Shown one piece after another: positions 8,759-17,756 of a stretch of DNA of 45,894 nt; the stretch's first letter is position 1, and every line of letters starts with the position of its first letter. Origin of the DNA: Candidatus Collierbacteria bacterium. Lineage in GTDB: Bacteria; Patescibacteriota; Microgenomatia; UBA1400; MFAQ01. The stretch spans positions 1 through 45,894 of the forward strand of contig CAISLM010000048.1 in NCBI GenBank assembly GCA_903886255.1. The letters run 5' to 3'. Below the pieces are notes generated by a model, which was not told where the DNA came from, did not search any database, and saw only the letters and a list, made by a program, of their open reading frames with translations. The position numbers and the translations under genes are program-made.

Positions 8759-9450
8759 TCAAACAAGTTGTAGCGCAGAATACACCACACGGCATGAAGG
8801 CCATCTTTCCAGCCAATCTTTTTCCCATGATCATAATTTCTACCTGAATAACTTATACCCACTTCATAAACTCTGCATTTCATCCCGGCAATTTTTGCCG
8901 TAAACTCAGGTTCCATTCCAAATCGGTTTTCTTTTAGGTGCAATTTATCTGCAACTTCCCTCGTAAACATCTTGTAGCCGGTTTCCATATCTGTAAGATT
9001 TATATTTGTCATCATGTTTGATAATAGAGTCAAAAAATGATTTCCTACCATATGCCAATAGTAGAGAACTCTATGTGGTCTATCTCCCAAAAATCTCGAG
9101 CCAAATACCACATCGGCCTTTTTATCTAAGATCGGCTGAAGAAGGAGTGAATACTCACCAGGGTTATACTCAAGATCGGCATCCTGGATGATTACAATGT
9201 CTCCAGTGATCTCTTTCAGGCCCCTTCTAATCGCGGCACCTTTGCCTTGATTCTTTTTTTGAAAAAATACTTTGACTCTCCGGCTCTTTATTTTTTTTAA
9301 GATTTGAGTCGTACCATCTCGGGAACCATCATCAACAACGATGACTTCTTTTTTGAGTTTTCCAATATTTGCTTTAAGCACCGCCGCGATAGCCTTTTTA
9401 ATAAAGGCTTTTTCGTTATAAACAGGCACAATTATGGACAACTTCTTCAT
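8755..9450 (-). CDS. GT2 polyprenyl-phosphate sugar synthase (DPM1-like)
   Basis: This compact 231-residue GT2 lacks membrane helices. KLSIIVPVYNEKAFI opens the GT-A fold, VVDDGSRDGT holds DDGS at 40-43, KNQGKGAAIRRGL is the phosphate-binding loop, and IQDADLEYNP holds DAD at 90-92. This order and spacing are those of dolichol-phosphate mannose synthase and bacterial undecaprenyl-phosphate sugar transferases. It would load a sugar from a nucleotide donor onto a polyprenyl phosphate for use by GT-C enzymes. It is divergent from the GT-C gene at 9477, with starts 26 bases apart, consistent with a donor/user pair. A second, similar enzyme lies at 44284-45036. Confidence 0.85.
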   Translation of the reverse strand: MKKLSIIVPVYNEKAFIKKAIAAVLKANIGKLKKEVIVVDDGSRDGTTQILKKIKSRRVKVFFQKKNQGKGAAIRRGLKEITGDIVIIQDADLEYNPGEYSLLLQPILDKKADVVFGSRFLGDRPHRVLYYWHMVGNHFLTLLSNMMTNINLTDMETGYKMFTREVADKLHLKENRFGMEPEFTAKIAGMKCRVYEVGISYSGRNYDHGKKIGWKDGLHAVWCILRYNLFD

Positions 9451-9476
9451 TCTGCTCTAGTTTACAATAGAACTTA
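9451..9476. promoter_or_regulatory. Divergent promoter region between GT2 and GT-C genes
   Basis: The 26-base gap separates two head-to-head genes. On the plus strand TACAAT at 9463-9468 could be the -10 for the ATG at 9477. On the minus strand TAAACT (complement of 9459-9464) could be the -10 for the ATG at 9450. Both would give transcripts with leaders of only a few bases. No good -35 is seen on either strand. Confidence 0.35.
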
Positions 9477-10730
9477 ATGAATCGAACTAGAAGCTTTCTA
9501 ATTCTAATCATAGTTTTATTCGCGATTGGCGCTTTTTTACGACTCTATAATTTTGAAAATAGACTAATTTTTGGCCCGGAGCAAGCAATATCCCTTCTTA
9601 CTTCCGCATCATATCTGGAAAAACCTTCTTTGCTGGGGGAGGTAAATTTACAAAGAGCAACTAGTACCGGCCTAAATCCTTATCACGGAGCTTATTTTAA
9701 TTATTTACTTGTTCCTTTAATCGTCATATTTAAATACAATCCGTTGCCGATTACCTATGTTTTTGCCTTTCTAAATCTTTTTACTGCTCTTCTATTCTTT
9801 TTTGTCACAAAAAAAATCTTTGGAAAAGTAACCGCTGTTTTTGCACTGATATATTTCTTATTTAGTTCAAAGATGATTCACCACTCCCTGTTTATTTGGA
9901 ATTTGAATTTTCTTCCTCTTTTGGGAGTCCTGGTTCTTTGGATATTTATAAATCTTTACAAAAAACGTCAAAAGATTATTTATCCATTCTGGTTAGGGGT
10001 AATAGGCGGAGTGGGCTTTGGCCTTCAATATTTATTCTTCCCCTTTATTTTATTAATATTTATTTTGTCGATTTTATTTTCAAAAAAGAAGATTCAAGCA
10101 GTCTCGGTATTTTTTATAGGAATCATTTTTGGGGCGCTAACGATGGTCATCTTCGATCTTCGTCATGATTTTTATTACACCAGGACTCTATGGTTATATT
10201 TACTCGACGTTATAAACCACAGGGTAGTCGGGGGTATTCATTATTATGACTTTATGTATTTAATTCCTTATTTATTCTTGTTTTATGCCGGAGTAACTAC
10301 ACTTTTATATAAAATCCGGAAGCCTCTTTGTATTATTCCTCTAGTTGCTTTCATCCTAGTTAACATGAACTCGCCTCTTATTAATTTCAATTCATCAACA
10401 GGTATTGTGCCGGGAATAAACCTGCCGGTGCTCGAATCCGCATCCTCTATCATTTCAAAAGCGAACCCACCCTCAAGATTCAATGTCGCCACTCTATGGG
10501 ATTTCGATACCCAAGCACACCAGCTGAGATATTTACTGACATATATTTATAACAAAAAACCACAACCTGTAGACGAATATACTAATATCGATGCTTTATA
10601 TGCATTTGCACCTGAAACTTACGATATAAAAAATCCGAAAGTGTATGAGCTTATGTCCTACTATCCATATAAAATATCTGAAATGGGTTTAACTGTCCCA
10701 AATTTCAGACTTTATAAACTAACCAAATGA
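9477..10730 (+). CDS. GT-C membrane glycosyltransferase-like protein
   Basis: The 417-residue product has about 10 membrane helices and a short C-terminal soluble part. The N-terminal layout matches the PMT/ArnT-like proteins here: helix, FLRLYNFENRLIFGPEQAI, then a long loop. The first-loop acidic residue is E35 (GPEQA) where the GT-C paralogue at 5278 has an Asp (GQDSA), so the metal or catalytic site is altered. It is smaller than the other GT-C enzymes. It shares a gap with the divergent DPM1-like GT2 and overlaps the downstream GT2 (ATGA). It probably uses a polyprenyl-phosphate sugar at the outer face, though loss of the Asp leaves activity in doubt. Confidence 0.68.
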   Translation: MNRTRSFLILIIVLFAIGAFLRLYNFENRLIFGPEQAISLLTSASYLEKPSLLGEVNLQRATSTGLNPYHGAYFNYLLVPLIVIFKYNPLPITYVFAFLNLFTALLFFFVTKKIFGKVTAVFALIYFLFSSKMIHHSLFIWNLNFLPLLGVLVLWIFINLYKKRQKIIYPFWLGVIGGVGFGLQYLFFPFILLIFILSILFSKKKIQAVSVFFIGIIFGALTMVIFDLRHDFYYTRTLWLYLLDVINHRVVGGIHYYDFMYLIPYLFLFYAGVTTLLYKIRKPLCIIPLVAFILVNMNSPLINFNSSTGIVPGINLPVLESASSIISKANPPSRFNVATLWDFDTQAHQLRYLLTYIYNKKPQPVDEYTNIDALYAFAPETYDIKNPKVYELMSYYPYKISEMGLTVPNFRLYKLTK

Positions 10731-11446
10731 AACTAACCATTGTCATACCCACCCTAAACGAAGAAAAACATATACCAGATTCGATAAAGTCGGTGAAAAA
10801 AATTGCTGACGAGATCTTAGTTATTGATTCCGGATCAACTGACAAAACCATAGAAATCTCCAAGGAGTTGGGTGCAAGAGTAATCAAGCATGCATTTGTT
10901 TCGTTTTCCGATACCAGAAACTTTGGCGATCACGAAGCAAAAGGGGATTGGATTCTTTCTATCGAAGCGGATGTTACAGTATCGAAACAATTGGCACAGG
11001 AAATTAGAAAGGCTATTGAATCGGAAAAATATTCTGCTTATTACATTCCTCGGCTCAATTACATTTGGGGGAAACCAATCCTTCATACTGATTGGGGACC
11101 GAAAGATGATTGTCATATTTGGTTATATAAAAAGGGCAGTGGAAAATGGCAAAGTCTGGTTCATGAAGAATATGTAACCGGAAAACCTGTCGGAAAATTA
11201 AAAAACAATTTAATTCACACCAATTATGAAACAATCTCCGAGTTTATCGAAAAAATAGATCGTTATTCAAGTCTTGCGGCTAAGCAAGATCATTATTGCC
11301 CTCGTTGGTGGTTTTTTAGAGATTTTTTCAAACGTTACATATACAAACTTGGATTCCTCGATGGTTACCATGGCCTTTTTCTAAGCTATCTTCAATCTGT
11401 CTACTACATAACTCTTTCGGTAAAAAATTACACAAAAAAACATTAA
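10727..11446 (+). CDS. GT2 family glycosyltransferase (WaaE/KdtX-like)
   Basis: This 239-residue GT2 starts with LTIVIPTLNEEKHIP (3-17). VIDSGSTDKT is the second nucleotide-binding segment, and SIEADVTVS carries the metal motif as EAD (80-82). The middle of the protein (HTDWGPKDDCHIWLYKK) and the following HEEY resemble the acceptor region of lipopolysaccharide core glucosyltransferases. A basic, aromatic C-terminus probably sits on the membrane. It overlaps the GT-C genes on both sides (ATGA upstream, one shared base downstream). The donor sugar is unknown. Confidence 0.85.
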   Translation: MKLTIVIPTLNEEKHIPDSIKSVKKIADEILVIDSGSTDKTIEISKELGARVIKHAFVSFSDTRNFGDHEAKGDWILSIEADVTVSKQLAQEIRKAIESEKYSAYYIPRLNYIWGKPILHTDWGPKDDCHIWLYKKGSGKWQSLVHEEYVTGKPVGKLKNNLIHTNYETISEFIEKIDRYSSLAAKQDHYCPRWWFFRDFFKRYIYKLGFLDGYHGLFLSYLQSVYYITLSVKNYTKKH

Positions 11447-12819
11447 TGATTTATTTATTAACATTAATTGGTTTAATTCTTCGTCTGCTTCTTTCAAATC
11501 AAAGCTTTTGGCTTGATGAAGGCGCATCGATTATGGCCGCACGCGTTCCTCTTGCCCAGTTTTTTACCTATATCAAAGCCGATTTTCAACCGCCTCTATA
11601 CTATTTGTTTCTCAAGCTTTGGCTGCCTCTTGCCGGAAACTCGGAATGGTTGATCCGCCTTCCCGGAATTCTAGTTGGAGCCGCTACTGTTCCTCTCCTT
11701 TTCCTTATTTGTAGAAAAATATTTGGAAACACTTCAAAAATCCCTCTTATTGCAGCTTTATTTCTGGCCCTCAATCCTTTCCATATTTATTATTCTCAGG
11801 AGCTGCGTATGTACAATCTCTCGACTATTTTTGTGTTACTTTCTTGGATGGCTTTATTGGACGAACAATATATTTACGTTTCTGTAGCCAATTTGTTATG
11901 TGTCTTCACTTTTTATGGTGCCGGCTTTAATCTTGTTAGTCAAGGAATCTATCTATTTTTTTCCAAGAAAAAAGACCTTGGAAAATTCACCCTGTCTGTA
12001 ATTCCTATGGTCATTGCTTTCATTCTCTGGTGGCCGATCTTTTCGGCTCAACTTCAAGTCGGCAACTACATCCAAAATGCTCTACCCGGATGGAGTCTGC
12101 TTTCCGGTTCAACCACCATCAAATCTTTACTTCTAATCCCGATAAAATTTATCCTGGGCAGAATTAATTTAGAACCTCAAAGTCTCTATTTTGCCGTTGG
12201 CGGATTTATTCTGCTTATCTTTTTGATATTGATTCTATTTTCTTTTGGTAATAAAAAAAGTAGATCTCTCTGCTATTTCTTTCTTGTACCATTGATTCTT
12301 GCAACATTTGTCAGTTTTAAAATCCCCATCCTTGGCTACTGGAGATATTTATTTGTTTTGCCGGCATTCCTTACTCTGGTTGCCACCGGCATCTTTGAAT
12401 TGCCAAAGAAATTTCACTTTGTCGCTATTGTCTTTATATGTCTATTGTTTATGGCTGCCAATCTAATATTTTGGCTAACTCCAAAATTTCAAAGAGAAGA
12501 TTGGCGCGGCTTTAGCCAATTTGTCACCGGAAAAAATGCTTTGGTTGTTTTGCCGTTTCCTGGAGTTTTTGCCCCCCTAACTTTTTATAAAACCGATGCC
12601 GTTTATTATCCTGCGGAAGATAGTTTGGGAAAAACTTCTGTAGATTTAAAACAAAAATTAATTCCGCTAACCAAAAATTATCAAAATATTTTTGTCATGG
12701 ATTATCTTTCTGATTTATCTGATCCGAATAGACAAATCCTGAACACTGTGAGGGAAATAAAGACAAAAGAAAAAGCAGTCTATAATTTTAATAATCTGGG
12801 CCAAGTTTATTCATTCTAA
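11446..12819 (+). CDS. GT-C membrane glycosyltransferase (PMT_2/ArnT-like)
   Basis: This is the most canonical GT-C protein of the window: 457 residues, about 11 membrane helices, first-loop motif SFWLDEGASI with D24 and E25, then DFQPPLYYLFLKLW and NSEWLIRLPG, the standard PMT_2 order. The AALFLALNPFHIYYSQELRMY segment is also typical of the family. It should transfer a sugar from a polyprenyl-phosphate carrier to an acceptor outside the cytoplasmic membrane. The ATG shares a base with the stop of the GT2 before it, and the GT4 gene begins 5 bases after its end. The acceptor may be protein, glycolipid or polysaccharide. Confidence 0.88.
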   Translation: MIYLLTLIGLILRLLLSNQSFWLDEGASIMAARVPLAQFFTYIKADFQPPLYYLFLKLWLPLAGNSEWLIRLPGILVGAATVPLLFLICRKIFGNTSKIPLIAALFLALNPFHIYYSQELRMYNLSTIFVLLSWMALLDEQYIYVSVANLLCVFTFYGAGFNLVSQGIYLFFSKKKDLGKFTLSVIPMVIAFILWWPIFSAQLQVGNYIQNALPGWSLLSGSTTIKSLLLIPIKFILGRINLEPQSLYFAVGGFILLIFLILILFSFGNKKSRSLCYFFLVPLILATFVSFKIPILGYWRYLFVLPAFLTLVATGIFELPKKFHFVAIVFICLLFMAANLIFWLTPKFQREDWRGFSQFVTGKNALVVLPFPGVFAPLTFYKTDAVYYPAEDSLGKTSVDLKQKLIPLTKNYQNIFVMDYLSDLSDPNRQILNTVREIKTKEKAVYNFNNLGQVYSF

Positions 12820-12824
12820 GTTTT

Positions 12825-13925
12825 ATGAAAATTGCTATTGATATATCTCAAGCCATTTATGGCACCGGTGTTTCTGTCTATACAAAAAACCTTGCCGCAT
12901 CGCTAATAAAGTTGTATCCGGAAGATGAATATATTCTCTTTGGGGGCTCGTTTCGGCGTAGTCAAGAATTAGTTACCCTCGCAAAAAAACTTAAAGGTAT
13001 TCCGAAAATTTATCATCTTCCGCCATCCCTAATGGACTTTATCTGGAACTCTCTTCATATTCTTCCCGTCGAGAAGCTGGTGGGCCAGGTAGATCTAATC
13101 CATACCTCGGATTGGACCGAACCGCCATCCCGGCTGCCAAAAGTAACCACAGTTCATGATCTAATCCCTTTTAAATTTCCTCAAACCACAACAGAATCAA
13201 TTAGAAATACTCACAAAAAACGCTTGGCCTGGGTCATGCGTGAATCTGCCAAAATCATTTCTGTCAGTCAGTCAACCAAAGAAGATCTTATCTCTATTCT
13301 AAAAATTCCCGAAGATAAAATTGTTGTTATTCCCGAAGGAGTTGAGGATCGTTATTGCCCGCAATCGGTTGATGTTCAAGAACTGGTCAAAAAACGCTAC
13401 GGAATAAACGAAGATTTTATTTTTTCCTTATCAACCTTGGAACCGAGGAAGAATCAAGCACGATTAATCAAAGCCTTCAAAATCGTAAGAAAAGAATACC
13501 CAAACCTACAGTTGATTATTGGGGGACGTACCGGCTGGGGAGAGATCCTCGAACCGACCGAAGGAGTCTCGCTCCCCGGTTTCATTCCCGATGCCGATCT
13601 TCCCGGACTCTTCTCCGGTTGTCTCGCCTTTGTTCTTCCTAGTATTTATGAGGGGTTCGGTCTTCCGCCTCTTCAAGCTATGGCCTGTGGGGCAGCTGTT
13701 GCCGTCAGTGATGTCAGCAGTCTCCCGGAAGTTGTTGGTGAGGCCGGCGTGCTTTTTGATCCGGAAAGCATCGAATCAATCGCGGCTGGTATAATCAAAG
13801 CTATCCAAGATAGAAGTGAACTAAGACAAAAAAGTCTAGTTCAAGCCTCAAAATTTACTTGGGAGAAAGCTGCCGAAGAAACACATCGAGTTTACGAACA
13901 AGTCCTGGCCCTCAAAAAAATATAA
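12825..13925 (+). CDS. GT4 family glycosyltransferase
   Basis: This GT-B enzyme of 366 residues has an N-terminal acceptor domain beginning MKIAIDISQAIYGTGVSVYT. The linker LSTLEPRKNQARLIKAF leads into the nucleotide-sugar domain, and PSIYEGFGLPPLQAMACG carries the EX7E region. Here the second Glu of EX7E is Gln (EGFGLPPLQ), an unusual change because that Glu normally contacts the donor nucleotide. The closest relatives by pattern are mannosyltransferases of the WbaZ/MtfB type. The next gene is another GT4 only 3 bases away, so the two probably act in succession on one chain. Confidence 0.87.
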   Translation: MKIAIDISQAIYGTGVSVYTKNLAASLIKLYPEDEYILFGGSFRRSQELVTLAKKLKGIPKIYHLPPSLMDFIWNSLHILPVEKLVGQVDLIHTSDWTEPPSRLPKVTTVHDLIPFKFPQTTTESIRNTHKKRLAWVMRESAKIISVSQSTKEDLISILKIPEDKIVVIPEGVEDRYCPQSVDVQELVKKRYGINEDFIFSLSTLEPRKNQARLIKAFKIVRKEYPNLQLIIGGRTGWGEILEPTEGVSLPGFIPDADLPGLFSGCLAFVLPSIYEGFGLPPLQAMACGAAVAVSDVSSLPEVVGEAGVLFDPESIESIAAGIIKAIQDRSELRQKSLVQASKFTWEKAAEETHRVYEQVLALKKI

Positions 13926-13928
13926 TTT

Positions 13929-15044
13929 ATGAATATTGGATTTGATATCAACGAAGCAAATATACCTCAAAGAGTTGGAGTCAACCAAGTAGCCTACAAA
14001 ATTTTTACACACATAGCCAAGCAAATAAATGGTGAAGATAAACTCTATGCATTGGGAAAAGAAAGACCACTTCCGGATATGCCGGTTGGAAACGAGAACC
14101 TCATTTACGAAATATTTGGCTCAAAAAAGGCCTGGGTTTTAACTAGTCTAACAAAAAGGCTTTGGTTTGGAAAGCCAAAAATTGATGTAATTTTTTCACC
14201 CAGTCATTACACTCCTCTTTTTTCCCCCACTAAAACGGTTATTTATTTGATGGACATGAGCTTTGAGCGTTTCGGAACGGAATATTTCACCAATTACGAT
14301 ATAAACCAATTAAAAAAATGGACACCATTATCGGTAAAAAAGGCCAAAAAAATTCTTACTATTTCAGAATTTTCCAAAAACGAAATAGTCAAGCTTTACG
14401 GAACCAATCCCGATAAAGTCGAAGTTGTCTATCCGGCATTCGATAGGGAGGTATATCACGGTAAAATACCCAAAACTAAAGTTATCTCCGTCAAGAAAAA
14501 ATACGGAATAACCGGAAGCTATCTATTGTATTGGGGAACGCTCCAGCCAAGAAAAAATATCAACCGCCTGATAGAAGCCTTTGCAAAAATCGACAAGCCC
14601 CAACTTAAATTAGTCATATGCGGGAAAAAAGGTTGGCTCTATGATCAAATTCTTGAACAATCAAAAACTTTAGGGATAGAAAATAGGGTTATTTTTACAG
14701 GATTTGCCCCCAACGACGATCTTCCTGCCCTAATCAAAGGCAGTCGTGCTTTTGTTCTCCCCAGCCTTTACGAAGGTTTTGGTATGCCCATTGTCGAAGC
14801 CCAAGCTGTAGGAACCCCGGTTGTTGCCTCCCGCGTTAGCAGTCTCCCTGAGGTGGCCGGAGAATCGGCAATTTTTATTGAAGATCCAATGTCTGTGGAT
14901 AGTATAAAAAATGCGCTTGATAAAGTTATTTCTCTTTCGGTCAAAGACAGAGTCAAACTAATTAAAGATGGAAAAGAAAACACCAAACGGTTTGATTGGG
15001 ACGTATCCGCCAAAAAAATCTTGAACATCCTTAAATCTGTTTAG
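13929..15044 (+). CDS. GT4 family glycosyltransferase
   Basis: This 371-residue GT-B enzyme resembles the preceding GT4 in layout. The N-terminal MNIGFDINEANIPQRVGVNQVAY matches the group that uses an amphipathic N-domain. LYWGTLQPRKNINRLIEAF is the interdomain linker, and PSLYEGFGMPIVEAQAVG keeps a complete EX7E motif. It likely adds mannose, rhamnose or a related sugar from a GDP or other nucleotide donor at the cytoplasmic face. It closes the plus-strand run: 3 bases after its stop begins the end of a convergent minus-strand gene. Confidence 0.88.
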   Translation: MNIGFDINEANIPQRVGVNQVAYKIFTHIAKQINGEDKLYALGKERPLPDMPVGNENLIYEIFGSKKAWVLTSLTKRLWFGKPKIDVIFSPSHYTPLFSPTKTVIYLMDMSFERFGTEYFTNYDINQLKKWTPLSVKKAKKILTISEFSKNEIVKLYGTNPDKVEVVYPAFDREVYHGKIPKTKVISVKKKYGITGSYLLYWGTLQPRKNINRLIEAFAKIDKPQLKLVICGKKGWLYDQILEQSKTLGIENRVIFTGFAPNDDLPALIKGSRAFVLPSLYEGFGMPIVEAQAVGTPVVASRVSSLPEVAGESAIFIEDPMSVDSIKNALDKVISLSVKDRVKLIKDGKENTKRFDWDVSAKKILNILKSV

Positions 15045-15047
15045 TCT

Positions 15048-16964
15048 CTATTTCTCTAAGTGGTCGAACATCCTGTTAACCCAGGTATTAAACCAATCCA
15101 GATTATTGTTCCAGTAGAAACCTCCCCAGCCGGTACCGGAATCATCAACCTGAACTTGAGAATCGGTAATTAACAACAATTTCACATCATAGCTTTTCGA
15201 GCTATTTGGAAATGGTCCAAAGGTGAATGTATTCCAATTGTTATCCAACTCTTGATTTGTCGGGCTTATTACCATAGATTTTTCTTGAAAAATCTGATCA
15301 TTGATATATATCCTTGCGAAAAATGCAATCTTATTCCCGGTTAATTTATCGAATATATCGGGTGAAATCGCCGGGTAAACAGTAAAATATTTTGCGTTTT
15401 TTGGTTTTACTATCATCGACATCGTGTTTCCGGGAGATTTTTGGACAACGACGATTCTAGAGATACTATTTATCGTATAAACAGCGTCCCCTAATCCGCT
15501 CTGAGCTTTTACATCTATTCTTGTCATATTACGCTCGATATTTCCCGTTGTTTGATAAATGAAATCCTTTCTTTGGTTCAGGAATGTAATTGCAAAATTT
15601 ACATAAAGTGAATAGGTTATGAGCAAAAACAAAATTACTTTAAATAAAATATTTTTGCTTAATCGATCGTAAACATAAAAAAATCCGATTGAACTCGTAA
15701 TCACGATTAAGGGGAAAAAGTCATGGAAATATCTTTCGCTTACGCCAATTGAACTCAAAGTAAGAATCATTGTGACTAGACTACCCAAAACAGCCAGCCT
15801 TAAAACAACATGCTTCTTCTTTATGAAAATGACAACAAATCCTATGATTGAAGAAATAAAAATAATTGGATTGCTGAACAACAAACTTACGTTGAATTCT
15901 ACGTTATCTATGCTATTTATCTGAGGGATAAAGCTTCTATATGCTTCGGCTGTGATAAAAGGGAATTTTGGCAGCACTCGCAAACCACCAACCCCGAAAT
16001 AATATTGAGTATTGTGAATCAGATTTGAAATATTCAGCAGGAAACCTTTATCATATTTTTCCATCTTTGCCATCCTCGCCGGATTATTGATAAAATCCAG
16101 ATGCTTATCCAGAGGAGCAAAAGTTAATACGTTTCCGAATTTTATATAATTTATTCCGCCAATTGTGACGGCAGTAACAAAGAATAAAATCAATAAAGCA
16201 AATAGGTTTTTCTTCAGATGGGTAGTGATATATTCTTTAGGAAAAATGAATTTTAGTTTTTGAAGAAGCCCATTAGGTAGATGAAATAAATACATAGAAG
16301 AAATTAACCCATATATTCCCAGGCAAACCATATTGCCTAAACCGACATTTACTCTGGTGTGAATTGCCAAGAACGCGAAAACTAAAGACCAAATAAATCT
16401 AATATCTCTTTTTGAGTTAATAAAAGAAATGAAAAAATAATATGACGCAAGGCTGCAAAATGATGCAATAATAATTGACTCGTGATAAATGTAAGACTTA
16501 CTGGTCAAAAAATATAGAGAACTGCCCAATCCCAACAAAATTAAATAAACCCCGTCGGCGAACAAATTCGGTTTTCCATCTTTCTTCTTTAATTCTTCAT
16601 ATATTTTAAAAACCAATAATACAGAAAGCAGATAAAACACATAGACGACAATTCGGCTCCACTTGCAAAACATATTGGGGAATATTGTGTTTAGAACAAT
16701 TCGTATTACAGCCGGGAACGATCCGAAATATCCATAAAATTTTCCGTTACTAATAAACGCCTCGCCACCAATATACTTTTCCGGTACATCCAGTCTTCCT
16801 TGTAACAAACTCGAGCCAAGTGCATCGTAATAACAGCCGAAGTTTTCTTCCACTCTCAACATACCGGTAAAATATGTGACCATAACGAAAGAGGCAATTG
16901 CACATAAAAAGATTGCTACACAAACGAAAAGACGTGAAGATATGATTTCTTTAAACTTTTTCAT
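15048..16964 (-). CDS. Large multi-pass membrane protein, possibly GT-C-like, function unknown
   Basis: This 638-residue protein has about 11 membrane helices (residues about 15-470) and a C-terminal soluble domain (about 480-638) rich in beta strands and aromatic residues. The first external loop contains ENFGCYYDALGSSLLQGRLD and then GKFYGYFGSFPAV, an arrangement that recalls GT-C proteins (sugar-binding loop after helix 1), but no clear DxD is seen. I chose the ATG at 16964 over an in-frame TTG at 16988 because the TTG lies inside the upstream gene. The methyltransferase ends 7 bases before, so both form a minus-strand pair. The C-terminal domain may bind carbohydrate, but this is inference. 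Confidence 0.7.
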   Translation of the reverse strand: MKKFKEIISSRLFVCVAIFLCAIASFVMVTYFTGMLRVEENFGCYYDALGSSLLQGRLDVPEKYIGGEAFISNGKFYGYFGSFPAVIRIVLNTIFPNMFCKWSRIVVYVFYLLSVLLVFKIYEELKKKDGKPNLFADGVYLILLGLGSSLYFLTSKSYIYHESIIIASFCSLASYYFFISFINSKRDIRFIWSLVFAFLAIHTRVNVGLGNMVCLGIYGLISSMYLFHLPNGLLQKLKFIFPKEYITTHLKKNLFALLILFFVTAVTIGGINYIKFGNVLTFAPLDKHLDFINNPARMAKMEKYDKGFLLNISNLIHNTQYYFGVGGLRVLPKFPFITAEAYRSFIPQINSIDNVEFNVSLLFSNPIIFISSIIGFVVIFIKKKHVVLRLAVLGSLVTMILTLSSIGVSERYFHDFFPLIVITSSIGFFYVYDRLSKNILFKVILFLLITYSLYVNFAITFLNQRKDFIYQTTGNIERNMTRIDVKAQSGLGDAVYTINSISRIVVVQKSPGNTMSMIVKPKNAKYFTVYPAISPDIFDKLTGNKIAFFARIYINDQIFQEKSMVISPTNQELDNNWNTFTFGPFPNSSKSYDVKLLLITDSQVQVDDSGTGWGGFYWNNNLDWFNTWVNRMFDHLEK

Positions 16965-16971
16965 TAATAGT

Positions 16972-17685
16972 TTACTTTTTTTCGGCAACCACCACTAACT
17001 GTGGACCATACTTCTTACTCGAAACTTTATAAAGATAATAAAACAATTTCATGGTAATTTTATCCGATAAGGACATAGATCCCTTATAACTTTTCATATA
17101 CAAAGAAGCCAGAATATTTTTTATATTCATAAATGGCCAACCAATATTATTTACTCTCTTTATTCTAAAACCATTTTTCTCGAGAATGTTTTTAACTTCA
17201 TTCCCTGTAAAATGCTTCAAATGTCCTACTTTAATGTGATGAAAGTATCTTTTTCCGCTTTGAGTTGTAACGATAACTATGCCATTCTTGTTTAGAATCT
17301 TCCCCAACTGTGTAAATACAAATTTCCAATCACTCAGATGTTCAATTACCTCACTCATAATTACAGCATCAAATTTTTGGTTTATCTTAAATTCTTTGTT
17401 TAAATTAACTTTGTATAGTTTCTCCGTAATTTTATTTTTTTCTAACGCTTTTAAGGCGACAGAAGAGATATCTCCACCATAAAGTTTTTTATTTGGATAC
17501 TTTTCCTTTATTTCTCTTAAGAGCTCACCGGATCCGCATCCTAAATCAAGAACTGTCTCGATCTTCTTATCTTTAATTTCATCATCAATAATTTCTTTCC
17601 TTATTTTTGTCCCGGGATCAAATTTGTTAACATCAAGATAGCTTTTCCACCAATTTTCGTAGTCAATAATATTTGAATTATTCAT
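16972..17685 (-). CDS. Class I SAM-dependent methyltransferase
   Basis: The 237-residue product has the Rossmann methyltransferase fold. Motif I is VLDLGCGSGELL, motif II acidic is LYGGDISS, motif III is FDAVIMSEVIEHLSD, and GIVIVTTQSG follows as motif IV. HHIKVGHLKHFTGNEVKNIL is the usual pattern after motif IV in sugar and small-molecule methyltransferases of the Methyltransf_11/23 group. It probably methylates a sugar of the glycan or its precursor. The ATG at 17685 is preferred; an in-frame TTG at 17700 would extend it into the promoter gap. The gene is AT-rich compared with the GT4 genes nearby. Confidence 0.85.
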   Translation of the reverse strand: MNNSNIIDYENWWKSYLDVNKFDPGTKIRKEIIDDEIKDKKIETVLDLGCGSGELLREIKEKYPNKKLYGGDISSVALKALEKNKITEKLYKVNLNKEFKINQKFDAVIMSEVIEHLSDWKFVFTQLGKILNKNGIVIVTTQSGKRYFHHIKVGHLKHFTGNEVKNILEKNGFRIKRVNNIGWPFMNIKNILASLYMKSYKGSMSLSDKITMKLFYYLYKVSSKKYGPQLVVVAEKK

Positions 17686-17756
17686 ATATGCGATTGTCAA
17701 TTATTATACTTTCTTTTGATATCAAACACCTCCGCCTTGGTATAAAATTGGAGCCT
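17686..17756. promoter_or_regulatory. Divergent promoter region between two methyltransferase genes
   Basis: This 71-base gap separates head-to-head genes. Plus strand: TTGATA at 17716-17721 and TATAAA at 17741-17746 (spacer 19, long) lie before the ATG at 17757. Minus strand: TATAAT (complement of 17703-17708) lies 17 bases from the ATG at 17685. The perfect palindrome TTGATATCAA at 17716-17725 lies between the two -10 candidates and could be an operator or only a shared -35. Confidence 0.4.

Noticed and set aside
12825..15044. Tandem GT4 genes as a recent duplication
   Set aside because: Layout is alike, but the proteins differ widely in sequence outside shared motifs, so this looks like ancient family relationship rather than recent copying.
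17673..17756. 28-codon extension of the methyltransferase at 17757
   Set aside because: It crosses the divergent promoter gap and overlaps the start of the opposite gene; ATG 17757 follows a TATAAA box.
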